This document shows, in pieces, positions 50,491 to 60,792 of a DNA stretch of 64,000 nucleotides (within the stretch, counting starts at the first letter, position 1; every line of letters begins with the position of its first letter). The translations under genes and the position numbers were made by a program. Origin of the DNA: Podaxis mareebaensis. Taxonomy: Eukaryota; Basidiomycota; Agaricomycetes; Agaricales; Agaricaceae. Location: positions 23,715-87,714 of the forward strand of contig JAEUWP010000578.1 in the NCBI GenBank assembly GCA_018524725.1, read 5' to 3'. The notes below the pieces were generated by a model. The model saw only the letters and a list, made by a program, of their open reading frames with translations. It was not told where the DNA came from and did not search any database.

Positions 50491-51420
50491 AAGGATGCTT
50501 TTGGAGCATGAGCCAGATGATGAAGACCAATGAGTCAATGTCAAAGAAAATAAAGAGGAGGAGAAGCAGTAGTGGGCCTGACAAAGCTCCTGAACTGGAA
50601 CTCCAGTGATCCCAGCACACTTGCCATCCCCCCAAGAAATTGAATCTTTAAGTTGGCAATGTCACCTGTTCAACTTATGCCTGTTCACTTACTATGTACT
50701 TGTTATGTAAAATAGAATGTCATTGAAAAATTATTCAAGTATGCAGTGTTTGAGGTCCCATTGCCTACATTTGGTATTGCCATCATCTAGCAGCCTGGCA
50801 CTTGGTAAAATTACCTGTGTACACAATGCTGAAGTCAGCTCTGGGCACTCTGCTGAGGCTAGTCACTCTGGCTTTCCATACTACCTTCATTGAATACTCT
50901 ACTCTCTTCATATAATTTGAAGAATGCTTCCAATAGGCCAAACAAGCTTAGAGTTTATTTCTCTATTGGACAGATTCTCTACAAGAAATTGATCAAGCTA
51001 AAGCCCTCCTAAAAGCCTTTGAATGCCATTTGAGCCATCAATAGAGCATATCTATAATAGAACCCCCTCCCTCAACTACTACCTCATCCACTTTTCATTC
51101 AACAGAACTGACAGCTACCAGAGAGTCAGAACTTCTAAACCTGCTGCAACTATTCTGAATTATTGAACCACCATCATATTATTTGACTCAACTGTCAACT
51201 CTAGAACAACCAGTGAAGCCTATTCCCCTAACTGTTTTACCTAAGTATATCACATTACCAGATATACAGTTTACATTGCAGAATTTTATATTTGGATCTG
51301 TGATAAGTGTACAGTAAGAGACCCATTTTTCTACACTTTCACACTAATTTCTACCCTTGTGGCTAGGACTGGATATACAGCCTTTCTTGAGGTCCCCAGA
51401 AATACAATCTTTATGTTAGA
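50491..51420. other. CpG-free stretch, nothing recognised
   Basis: About 0.9 kb of degenerate sequence. No long frame, repeat or motif that I can support. Confidence 0.4.
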
Positions 51421-51990
51421 GTGGTCCTTATTACTGGTCACCTAAGCATAAGCTAGGGGGCAGCTATCTCAGTAGATGGTTCACAAGTACTAGGATCTAC
51501 CAAGAAGGATAACAGTAAGAAGGTGGAAAGGCAAGTGTCCAGTTAAGTCTACTTTAGAGGTTGAACTTCTATTAGTCAAGAGTATGACTAATAGAAAGTT
51601 TACTACTACACTAATCACTACTAATGTTGAACTGTGAAGTTGCAAGATAATGATACAATTTTTAGAATATTGGAAGCTTGCACTTCCAGTACATGAGTGG
51701 TTGTCAGGGTAGTCCTTATCACTGGTTACCTATACTTAAGCTAAGGACCAGCTATCTTAGTAGATAGTTTGCAAGCACTAGGATCTACCAAGAAGGATGA
51801 TAGTAAGTAGGTAGTGAGGCAAGTGTCCAATTAAGCACACTTAGAAGTTGAACTTCTATCAGTTGAGAATATAACCAATAAAGAGTTTACTACCATACTA
51901 ATTATTGACTAATGTCAATTGCAAAAGTAAGAAGATACTGATACAATTTGAGAATATTGGAAGCTTGTACTTCCAGTACAGGAGCAGCTA
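51421..51990. repeat. ~288-bp tandem duplication
   Basis: Two head-to-tail copies, about 51,421-51,708 and 51,709-51,990. Anchors keep a 287-288-bp spacing: gtcctta at 51,424/51,712, gatctaccaagaaggat at 51,494/51,782, gaatattggaagcttg at 51,665/51,952. Copies differ mainly by transitions and a few small indels. Each ends with an inverted motif (gaagcttgYacttcc). Could be duplicated LTR sequence, but no partner copy is in the window. Confidence 0.85.
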
Positions 51991-52254
51991 TTTAAGTGCT
52001 ATGCCTAGAGTCCTAATTAGGAAACTATGACAATGTAGTACTAAGTCCAAAAGTCAATCAGAGATATGTAACTATGAAGCAGAGACAGACAAGAATAGAA
52101 GTAGACTAAAAGGGATAGAAATAGATTAGGTTCAAGAATAGTACAAGATGAGTCATCAAGGAATCAGAGACAAAAGAAAAGAGAGAGAGAGATGAAGGAG
52201 TCATACTAAGAGATATGTCCATGTATTCTGATTGATAGGCAAAAGATGTATACT

Positions 52255-53075
52255 ATAAGTCCAAGTCTGGATAAAACTGTCTATTAGTGGAGTTGGAGGT
52301 AAATGAGTCAGGGGATGAGGTGGAGGAGGGAACAGTGAAGTTCCTGACAAGTGGGGGAGTCAGAAGAATCTGACTTGAGTATAGGGCTACAGTACAGTGA
52401 CTGTGATGACAATGATGATGAGGAGATATCTCTAGTGACATAGAGAGGCAGGTAAGGAGGAGGTGGAGGTAGAGCAATGGTGGGTTCTTTTAAGGGTAAT
52501 TCATCAATACTAGGGATATTGAAGTCAATGCTGAAGAGTGGAGGGAGTTGGGTATACTACAGAAGAATGGATAGCAGATCTTTGGAGTTAGGATTAATGC
52601 AATAGACTTCTCAAAAGTAGAGTCTGTGTGCAACTTTGTATTTGATGATATGAGGGATGACTTCCAACAGGTACATTATATATAGATGGAGGAATATGGT
52701 TGGCTCTCTAGCATAAGAGATTATCTTCTAACCATGGGCCCATGACAAGTTGAAGTCATTAGCAATTGTTCAAACATATAAGCCATTGGAGTCAAAAGAC
52801 ATGCGTGAAGGAAGTATTTTCCCAGGCAATGCATAGAATCTCAGTCATTATATGGTCAGTGGAATAGAACAGGGGGCTAGGTGTTGGCCAGTCTTCTGAG
52901 AATAGAGATGTATGACCAGACAAATATCAATTGGCAAAGGCTTTGTTCTAGTAGTGGGTTGAATTGCTGGCAGAATCTGTGGTGTCAGTAGTGGTGCCTT
53001 GAGAGGTGTTGGAAAGGCTGAGCTTGTAGATGAGGATATAGTAAATAACATTGGTATGAGATAGTTGGAGCAAGT
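52255..53075 (-). repeat. Unnamed repeat element, minus-strand copy
   Basis: The minus strand from about 53,075 (TGTTATGAACTTGC) to 52,255 matches the plus strand at 60,793-61,609 (TGTTATGAACCAGC). Shared coding-like blocks: SQKTGQHLAP / SEDWPMPGP-type opening, FDSNGLYV, WAHG, REPTIFLHLYIMY, EVIPHIIKYKV, and the C-terminal SPLVRNFTVPSSTSSPDS, DLDL. This copy carries stops. A protein conserved between two diverged copies suggests a mobile element ORF; I do not know its name. Confidence 0.75.
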
Positions 53076-53089
53076 TCATAACACCTGTC

Positions 53090-53204
53090 TTCTTTTGCTT
53101 TTTCCCTTTTTCCTTTTATGTTTCAGCTATTGGGACTGCTACTATGCACTCTTTTGTAGTTGACTAGCTTTATTGTAATAAACATCAAATTAAAAAAAAA
53201 AAAA
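53090..53204 (+). mobile_element. 5'-truncated retroposon 3' end with poly(A) tail
   Basis: The segment ends with AATAAA (about 53,177-53,182) followed by about 13 A residues (53,192-53,204), which is the signature of a reverse-transcribed RNA 3' end. The roughly 110 bp before the tail (ttgggactgctactatgca block) match the minus strand at 57,420-57,480, next to the A-rich end of the full-length retroposon. So this is a short copy of the same family in the opposite orientation. Confidence 0.75.
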
Positions 53205-53315
53205 GCACAAGGAGGGTGCTCCAAAAACAGCAAAGATGTTATAGAATAAATAGCAGACTATGAGTCTATTTTTCTTGTTGATTTATTTTGTGCCCATATA
53301 ATGTTATAGATGTAG

Positions 53316-55015
53316 AAGATATTCTATACTATCCAGGACATCAAGGCTGTCTCTGGCTGGACCTGGAGTGATGAAACTAGTGCTAACATTATTCCAGAGA
53401 CTGCTGGGTCATGGAATGAATATGTCCATAAGTATCCAAAGGTAAAACCATTCCACAATAAAGGCTGGCTATTTCTTCAATATATTGAGCTCCTTATACC
53501 TTTGAAGGCCAAGGATACTCATGTATTCTACCCATTTTCCACTCCTTTTATTCTCTCCTCTCTCACTCCTTCTACTCCTTCCACTCCTTCTACTCCACTA
53601 ATATCTTTCACTTCTTTTGGGACACCCAATCCTTCAAGCCTGACACCACTAGAGGTTGAACATACATTTGACTATGAAGAAGTGAGTGTTTCTTTTATGT
53701 TTATATTTCTCATACTGATTAATATATAGTGACTACCAATTTCTACTTGTAAATAAGCTTGCACTACTCCCCTTCCCCACTCACCTCTGAAACATCTACA
53801 CATAATATACAGTGATACTCTGATGAGTGTATTCAACACTCTTTTAACTTTCAGTACTGCTATTACTACAGCTCTTGTACTACCACCTCCAGCACTATCT
53901 TCTACACCTTTATGCTGGACTCATGCCATTACATATGGTGCACCAATGTGGACAAAAATAAAAGCCCCTGCATGAAACATCTTTTGTGCATGAGAATCAG
54001 TTTCTATACTAAATAGATATATTTTATTGTAGTTTTGGCTTATTGATGAGTATTATATTCCATGCATGAAAAAAATCTGTGTGTGGGAATTGAAGGTGCA
54101 TGTGTGAACAAAAAAGGTCCTGCATGGAAATTGAATTTGTGCGCACAGAAACTAGATTTGCACATGCGAAAAAAAAGCACCAGAAATTGGTTCTGCATAT
54201 AAAATTGAAGGCCCTTGTCAGTACAAATCTTGGAGACATACCTCAATTGTTGTGTCAGGATTGTCATCCTGATATGGATATGTCAGGAATAATGCCATTG
54301 GACTTCATATTCCCACAACCTTCCCCAAGACTGTGCTCGAAAATGAGCATAAATATCCGAGCTGTATCTATAGATTTTGGAGTGTATAGTGTCTACTCAT
54401 GCTGTGGAATAGCATGAACATCTGATCTATGGGTGCAGCTTAGATATTTGTACCCATTATTGAGCAGTCTTGTCCTGGGGAAGGTCGTGGGAATATGAAA
54501 TCCAATGTGTCATTTTCAACATATCTATATCAGATCCTGACACAACGATTGATGTATACCTTCAAGATTTGTACTGACAAGGGCCTTCAACTTTACATGT
54601 GGAGCTGGTTACCAGTACATTTTTTTCTGCACGTGCAAGTCTAGTTTCTGTGCATATTTTTCTTTTTTGTGTGTGGTCTTTTTTTTTTGTGCATGCACCT
54701 TCAATTCCCACATGCAGATTTTTTTCATGTGTGGAATATAATACTCGTCAATAAGCCAAAACTACAGTAAAATATATCTATTTAGTATAGAAACTGATTT
54801 TCATGTGCAAAAGATGTTTCACATAGGGGCTTTTATTTTTGTCCACATTGGTGCACCATAATTACAGCTGCTGTTACCCAAGAACAGTAGCTTTCTTTAT
54901 CACAGATGGTGACATTTATTGACTATTTTCATAAAGATCTCAGTGCTTTTGATGTTTATACAATTCTTGAAAATGTTGATATTTATAAGGAGTAAGTCCA
55001 TAAGCAGCTTAATTG
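53316..55015 (+). pseudogene. Myb/SANT-like DNA-binding protein, split by foldback element
   Basis: Exon 53,316-53,681 starts after a TAG acceptor and ends at a GTGAGT donor: IQDIKAVSGWTWSDETSANI, ETAGSWNEYVHKYP, KPFHNKGWLFLQYIELL, then a Ser/Thr/Pro-rich stretch. This is the Myb/SANT-like domain that partners Harbinger transposases (Trp residues of the helices, and the FHNKGW block). The C-terminal part resumes after the foldback: the frame runs THAIT, is cut by the element, and continues AAVTQEQ, then MVTFIDYFHKDLSAFDVYT and LENVDIYKE, matching the usual C-terminal helix. A TAG lies after TQEQ and a stop follows YKE. Dead both by insertion and by stops. Confidence 0.7.
53934..54860. mobile_element. 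927-bp full-length foldback element (MITE)
   Basis: Starts TATGGTGCACCAATGTGG and ends with the reverse complement (CCACATTGGTGCACCATA). The two arms pair along nearly the whole length; the centre is near 54,400 (catgctg...atagcatg). It is flanked by a direct repeat ATTACA (53,928-53,933 and 54,861-54,866), a 6-bp target site duplication. Removing it restores the Myb/SANT frame. No coding capacity. It retains eight CpGs, far more per base than its surroundings, so it is probably younger than them. Confidence 0.92.
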
Positions 55016-55199
55016 GTAGTTACATATTATTATTTGTTGTTCACTTCATTTCTAGCCTACTTCACTTTTTTTTTAGTCTACATTCCTATCCTAATCTTCT
55101 CCTTATTGCCATAATTTCTCTATGTAACTCCTCCACATATCTGATCCTGCTTCTGTGTTGCCCTAACCCTTTCTAACTATGTGACTGCACCCTATGATA

Positions 55200-57006
55200 A
55201 CTGTCCAACATTAATCCCATCTCTGACTTGACCTGGATTTGGTTCAAGGTCATTTTCAAAGTCACCACTAAGCTACTCATCAATGTCACTGGAACCATAC
55301 TCCATGATAAAGTTGTGAAGTGCTGCCAATGCAGGAGGAACTTTGACCTGTATTGACATCTTGAACTATAGAGGTCAAGTCAATATTCCCTATCTCTTCT
55401 TCATTACACCAAAGACTCATTCAACAACATTCCATGCAAAAGCATGTTATAAGTTGAAAAGCTCCTTTAGATTAGATAGTCTACTTAAAGCATCAATAAC
55501 TGAAGTGATAAAATAGTGAAATAGGATATTACTGAGTATCAGAACATTCCCATTCAACAAGGTGATAACAGACTCCATAATATGGAACAAGGAGTGTATC
55601 ACAAATACCAAAACCTGTATTAGCAAGGTAGTATTTCCCTTCTAGAATGTATAAATCAACTAGACAAGATTGAAAATACATTGTTGCATCAGTAGTAGAA
55701 TCCTCCCATCCACTGATGAGGTATAAAAACCTCATTGAAAAGGATACACATGAGTCTAATTACCTGTACCACACTATTTGAGTTTAGCTACACAAAAAAT
55801 TAGTTGTTGCTATTGAAGATCCACACTCTGGGACCTTTAGCCCATTGGCTTGATCCTGGGGGTAGGAGTTTTATTTTATTATTTCATTATCTCACTTGTG
55901 TTGATTTTAGGAGTGCAAGTTTTATTTTCATTTTATTATTTTATTACTTCACCTGTGCCAATGCAAGGTCTGAGAAAAGCTCAATTCTGGAGGTACAAGT
56001 TTTATCTTTATTTTTATTTCACCCATGCCAATGCAAGGTCTAATAAAGGCCCAATTCTAGGGCTGCAGGTTTTATTTTTACTTCATTATTTCACTTATGC
56101 CAATGCCTGATCTGATTGATTGATATCAAAAACCTGGGACATTGCAGAGATCACAGGAATTGAAGAATGGGACAATAATTATATGGGACAATAATTGTGT
56201 CAGTGATTACTAAGTTGACTAAGGCTAACCAAAGCTGACTAAGAATTGGTCCCTTTGTCTTCTATGGGCAATGCTTATAAATTTGATGCATTCCCATTAT
56301 TCCCACACTTGTTGTCCTGTTCTTTATAGATGCAAGGCAGTTCTGTAAAATACCACCTTTTTACTTACAAGCAGCCTCTCTATCCTCCAATGAAGGACAA
56401 CAGTTGATATGAGTACCATCTATAGCTCCAATAGCTCCATTGAAATATGGAAAGAACTTTGAGTTTGATTGGATAAATTCTGGAATAGGCCCATTTGCAT
56501 CTAGAAGTTGGACATATTTTTGGTTAAATAGCCCAGAGAATAAGGCATCAAGTATTTTGCAAAAGTACTGAAATACAAGTTAGAACCAAGCATGAGAATT
56601 TTATTGAAGGATTTAAATACTGTGATATTGTCTCATTTGACCTTTGAAATCTTTCTCCAACATGTCAGACTGAAAGTCCAATCACATACATATAGAGAAA
56701 TATACCCAGTTGTTCCTTTACAGTAACACCCTGCTTGCTATTCTCAATCCCACATACCATATACAGCTCATACTCTAAAATCAGAAAGACATGTAGTCTC
56801 ACACCAAGTTCTGTCCAAATATGATCAGAATAGCCATCCAACAACTCCTTTATCCACTCAGCTTCAGTAAGCTTTGAAGTATAGTAGTCTTGTTTCCAGT
56901 AGTATGGAGAAGAGTATATCATTGTAACTATGGCTGCTATATACATGACTATTGCTGCAGCTGCAATAAGCTGATTCCTACATAAGTCAGGAGGAGGGAA
57001 GGGCAT
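55200..57006 (-). pseudogene. Harbinger (DDE_Tnp_4) transposase relic
   Basis: From ATG 57,006: a Cys/hydrophobic start, then KLTEAEWIKELLDGYSDHIW, ELGVRLHVFLILEYEL, TVKEQLGIFLYMYVIGLSV, a TGA in place of the expected Arg, HVGERFQRSNETIS, an intron, YFCKILDALFSGLF, FFPYFNGAIGAIDGTHINCC (first catalytic Asp, about 56,398-56,440), KGGILQNCLAS; then an insertion of about 580 bp; then MRFLYLISGWEDSTTDATMY, ILEGKYYLANTGF, TLLVPYYGVCYHLVEWE, ELFNL, NVVE (catalytic Glu position) VFGVMKKR, and VPPALAALHNFIMEY. The second catalytic Asp (usually YYLADAGF) reads ANTGF here, a G-to-A change. At least five stops. Inactive beyond doubt. Confidence 0.85.
55866..56110. repeat. AT-rich tandem repeat inside the transposase
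   Basis: Three to four imperfect units built on (g/c)aagttttattttYatttTattatttcac..tgccaatgcaaggtct, with unit starts near 55,866, 55,916, 55,996 and 56,066 (periods about 50-80 bp). It lies in the segment (about 55,740-56,320) that interrupts the transposase frame, so it came in by insertion or expansion. Confidence 0.7.
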
Positions 57007-57279
57007 AATAGCAATGGCCGATGGTGGGAAAAGAATAGAGGTCCAATCTTATGGGTATGACATCTCATATAGCTCTATTATATATTCATACCATCTAATA
57101 TATTTTTAGCAGTGTCCATATGGCCATTGAGAGTGAGAAACCATGTTTTTTCACTATGAACTACAATGAAAATTGTTGGGAATGACTAGGTTTGGCAGTG
57201 TAGGAACAGCATCAGAAGGTATAGGAAGTAAATCAAAACTACAACTAGAACCAGTATTTCATTGCCAAATAGAGCCTTA

Positions 57280-59107
57280 GATGAAAAGTGAAAGATTCTC
57301 ACTAGACATCACAACTATCACTCTGTAGGACATCTAGGTATCAATGAAACAATCTACTGCATCCACATAGAAACTGATTGGCCAGGCCTTCAAGACTTCA
57401 TATGAAACTACATCATTTTTTTTAAAAAAAAATCAATGTTTATTGCACTAGACTAGCTAATACAAATGGGTGCATAGTAGCAGTCCCAATACTGAAACTA
57501 GAGATAGAGGAAAAAGAAAGAGGAAAGTAAATATAGTGGAAGAGAGAGAAGGAGCAAGAGAGCTACACTGGAGAGATGTGTGATGAAAAGATATAGGAGG
57601 CTAACTTAACAAGACACAAATAGAGAGGAGAGAAACTTGAAGTGGAAGAGGGTGTAGGATCAGGGAGCTAGCTACAGAGAAGAGATGAGGAAAGACCTTC
57701 AGTGAACATTGGGTACTCCATGTATTGCAAGTCACTCTCTGTAGTTGAGGTGGTATGTGGCAAACTCCTCTTGAGTGATAGGTTTTTGAATCTGGTCAGT
57801 GAAGGAAAATGCCATGGGGTTCTGGTCTAGAAATTGGATAACCCAGAAGAAGCCATCACAGGCTCCTACTGGGTATTGAAAATGAGGGCAGTGATCGAGG
57901 ATGCCTATCTATGGAGCCCTTTGCAGGCACCCCTACCCTTTTAGATGATGTGGAATCAACTTGAGCCAGAACCTGACTATTTTAACTGTATCAGACTGAC
58001 CAGTGTAGGATTTAGTCCTCTTGAGCCAAGGGAGCATTCTCTGACATCCCTTGCTACAGCCCATAGCTTGATCCAGGTGCTACCCTGGGGCTACTTCCTA
58101 TTACCCAGCAGCTGGTTCAGTATGCCATTAAGGCCCAGATCCCCATGCTTAACTGTCTGGGCTCTACACCTTGCAGGTGCCACTACCAGATTGGTTCCCA
58201 AGGTCACTCCAGAGGTACATAACATGGGGTCATTAGCCAGCTATCAGCTGACACCCTCAATCCAGAGATTGGGTTATGCCTACTAACTACCAGAACTATG
58301 CCAAAGTGGACTGGTGGAGGGTATCCTGTTCTGGCTGGCTTTTTCCAGCACACTTCCAGATCAGACTGTTTTTTCCTCAAATCCCCCTCTTATAATGCCC
58401 TATTTCCAGTAATGGCCTGAGATATACCCCAGATTAAGCTCCTTTACCAAGGGAGCACCACCACCTTCAGCCAGTATATTGGACTTGGACAGAGCACACA
58501 GTTTAGTCACACTATTATAGTGTGACATCACTACATGACTTGCTGCATGGCTGAGTAATTTACCCATGCTAGTCTGGGAGATCTCTCTCCAGGCACTTGA
58601 AAGCTAGCTTAACCCTGGAGGGTACTAGCAATTAGTGTGCCTGGAACCACTTGAGACCCAAACAGGACCATACAACCATTTTGGAGTCACCCAAGATTAT
58701 TGCTAAGCAACCACACTTTGTGCACCAGTAGCCCCCAAAGAAATGTATCCCCAGGGGTTTGAACCCAGGACCACACAGCTGAAAGGTCTAGCAGGAATTA
58801 AGTCTACATCCAAACCCCTTGACCATATGGCTGACTTGAAACTACATCATAGGCTGCTATATCTGTCAGCAATTTAATATTGACAGAAGACCAAGACCCA
58901 ATCACCATTCTTTTCATCCCTTGGAATTATCACCATCATTATGTTCCTTCATAGATGTGTCCATGGATCTTGCTACAGGTCTACCAGAGACTACTGAAGG
59001 CTATGACACTATATTGTCTGTGGTGGACTACAGACTTACAAAGAGGATACTAGTATTACTGACTATGAAAATAGCAACATTCAAAGACATAGCTACCTTG
59101 CTTATAA
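57280..59107 (+). pseudogene. Ty3/Gypsy integrase relic
   Basis: Two parts of one frame separated by a retroposon. Left part (57,290-57,416): RHHNYHSVGHLGINETIYCI, ETDWPGLQDF, then TGA (expected Arg) NYI. Right part (from 58,851): IGCYICQQFNIDRRP, then FIDVSMDLATGLPETTEGYD, TILSVVD, RLTKRI, DIATLL. Together these give the HHCC zinc finger (His pair in the left part, CYIC in the right part) and the first catalytic Asp of the integrase core (SMDLATGLP). The frame stops at 59,107, where an LTR-like fragment begins, so the rest of the core is lost. Reverse transcriptase was not found upstream. Removing the retroposon and one copy of the 14-bp duplication restores a continuous frame. Confidence 0.85.
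57417..58836 (-). mobile_element. 1,420-bp retroposon with tRNA-like head and A-rich tail
   Basis: Flanked by TGAAACTACATCAT at 57,403-57,416 and 58,837-58,850, a 14-bp target site duplication. On the minus strand the 5' end contains an A-box-like TGGTCAAGGGG (58,825-58,815) and a B-box GGTTCAAACCC (58,765-58,755) about 50 nt apart, as in a tRNA-derived RNA polymerase III promoter. The 3' end is T-rich then A-rich (57,433-57,417). These are the hallmarks of SINE-type retroposition by a LINE machinery. The length is large for a SINE. A minus-strand piece inside (about 57,870-57,690: QIQKPITQEEFATYHLNYRE) looks like decayed coding sequence. The 113-codon plus-strand frame at 57,945 is probably accidental. 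Confidence 0.85.
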
Positions 59108-59163
59108 TGTTACACTCCTCCTGTTTCCATTGTTGTCCATGTTGTCCTTCTCTCTCTATCCAT
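59108..59163 (+). repeat. LTR-like fragment
   Basis: Starts TGTTACACTCCTCCTG and matches the first ~55 bases of the LTR-like segment at 60,449, including ccttctctctctat. It abuts the broken Gypsy integrase on its left and a gag remnant on its right. Confidence 0.75.
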
Positions 59164-59226
59164 TGAGTGTTGGACTCACAAACATCTGGAAATCTGCCTG
59201 ATATCTCCAGTCCATATAACCCCTTA

Positions 59227-60440
59227 GGTAACATCTATCTGACTGCCACCTCCCTCACCCAGGCTGCTGGTTATCTAAGTGCTACGGACATACTTACCAA
59301 TCCAAGAAGTTAGAACCCACTAGCTCCAGAACCTAGAGACAAGTTATGGTTCAACTTCAGAGATACCACAGTCCAAGCTACATGACCTCTCTACAACATT
59401 GCCTTGCAGTATAGAACCCAACATCAGGTCCAATATGTGAAGAACCTTGTCAGACAGGCATGTACCTTCCTCACTGCCACCTCATCCACAGAGACCCCTG
59501 CCTTTGTCACCTTGCTCCAACAATAATATGGAGACAAGCATGCTACAAAACACACTTCCCCCTCAAACTCCTCCTCCTCCACTCATGCCCAATGCACAGA
59601 GATAGATTGAGTATCTCAGTCTTGAGAGTCCAGTACAACAGATACTGAAAGCCAAATACAAGTTATGCCAGAGAACTACCCCTGGCAATACCAGCAAGAT
59701 AGAGGAATCCTTGTTGCTGAGGGAAGAGCCTATTCTCACCAAGCATGAATGGACCCCTTCATCCCAGAGACCCTTCAGTCTCAAGCTAAGGCTACAGTCA
59801 AACAGAAGCCTGACATTGCCACCTACCTGAGTTTACCAACCCTCATGAACATCTTGACCCTACAGGGAGAAATGAATCCCATTGTCAAGTACCCCAACTG
59901 GGAATACTATATTCAACAATGAACCCTTCCTCTCACTGTTGTGAAACTCCTTCCTCCTAACCTCCTTAAGGTTTATGCTCAAGGATACTGGCTTTGTCTT
60001 GGAGTAGGACATATCACTTCTGATTGCCCCAACCACATGTGCTGATTCTGTCAAGAATGAAATCACCACTCTTGGCAGTGTATTCAATATCCCCAAACTC
60101 CTGTCATCCCTTCTTGATACCAGTCTCCTGTCAATGGTCCTACTTACAAAGAAGCCAAGAAGCATGTCCAGTTTCTCACTAATGCTCTGACCCTTGGACA
60201 AAGAGGACAACAGAACATGCTATATGAAGATGCCTTTACTCTTATTCCTTGACCCATTCCTCATGATTGCAGAGCTTTAGAAAACACTACCACTGAGTAC
60301 ACTTTCAATCCCATCACAAAACAAACCAAGGGATGACATATTGCAATGAACAACATCCCCATCCAGAATCAATCCAAGTGACACCTCACTGAGGTCAACA
60401 CTTGTTATAGGTAGATTGATCTGGAGTTCAATCATACAAA
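59227..60440 (+). pseudogene. Retrotransposon gag-like relic with two CCHC knuckles
   Basis: One reading frame can be followed for about 1.2 kb. It contains about 14 stops, most of them TGA. Recognisable: RDKLWFNFRDTT, QHQVQYVKNLVRQA, QSQAKATVKQKPDIATYLSL, MNPIVKYPNWEYYI, and two tandem zinc knuckles of Cx2Cx4Hx4C form at 59,986-60,027 (first Cys replaced by Tyr: YWLCLGVGHITSDC) and 60,040-60,081 (two stops inside). Zinc knuckles of this kind belong to retroelement nucleocapsid. Downstream the frame continues to HTKGM and then meets the LTR-like repeat at 60,449. No protease or polymerase follows, so this looks like a non-autonomous LTR-gag-LTR unit or the product of a deletion. Confidence 0.7.
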
Positions 60441-60448
60441 GGGGATGA

Positions 60449-60790
60449 TGTTACACTCCTCCTGTTTCTGTCATTGTCTATGTTGTCCTTCTCTCTCTAT
60501 TGACCATCCTTTGTCTTCCTTGTTGTCTCTCACCTCTCCACCATCCTATGACCTTCCTTCTTGTCTTGTTTCAACTTGCACCTTGGCCATTGGCCATATC
60601 TCAGATCCCTGAAGTCAGGCTATACTTAGCACTCAGATTCAGTAATACCTTGTATAGTAGTAGTCCTCCTTCAGTAGATCTAGTATCTACCTCAGGCTCA
60701 GTCTAGTATAATTAGAACACTGAAGTAACTATGAACATCTTAATATGGACATGTAGAATAGCAATCATTCTAGTATTTAGATAGCTCATA
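60449..60790 (+). repeat. LTR-like repeat, copy 2
   Basis: Starts TGTTACACTCCTCCTG. CT-rich first part, then the block shared with 39,100-39,260 (ctcaggctcagtctagtat, tagaacactgaagta, atatggacatgtag). It is cut at about 60,790, where the TGTTATGAAC element starts. Taken with the 59,108 fragment, the two flank the gag relic. Confidence 0.7.
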
Positions 60791-60792
60791 AA

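Larger units (their letters stand above)
53316..57006. mobile_element. PIF/Harbinger-type DNA transposon relic
   Basis: Two convergent genes typical of this superfamily: a Myb/SANT-like DNA-binding protein on the plus strand (53,316-55,015) and a DDE_Tnp_4-type transposase on the minus strand (57,006-55,200). The element is interrupted by the 927-bp foldback at 53,934 and by about 580 bp of AT-rich repeat sequence at 55,740-56,320. Terminal inverted repeats and the 3-bp TSD expected for Harbinger were not identified, so the true ends lie somewhat outside these coordinates. Confidence 0.75.

Noticed and set aside
55804..56110. Hydrophobic Phe/Tyr-rich frames
   Set aside because: Translations of an AT-rich tandem repeat, not a membrane protein.
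57945..58286. 113-codon plus-strand frame inside the retroposon
   Set aside because: Runs antisense to the element and has no recognisable motif; CpG-poor DNA has few stops of the TCG-derived kinds, so chance frames are longer here.
58755..58825. tRNA gene on the minus strand
   Set aside because: A- and B-box-like motifs are present but no acceptor stem or cloverleaf forms; position at the end of a TSD-flanked insertion makes it a retroposon head.
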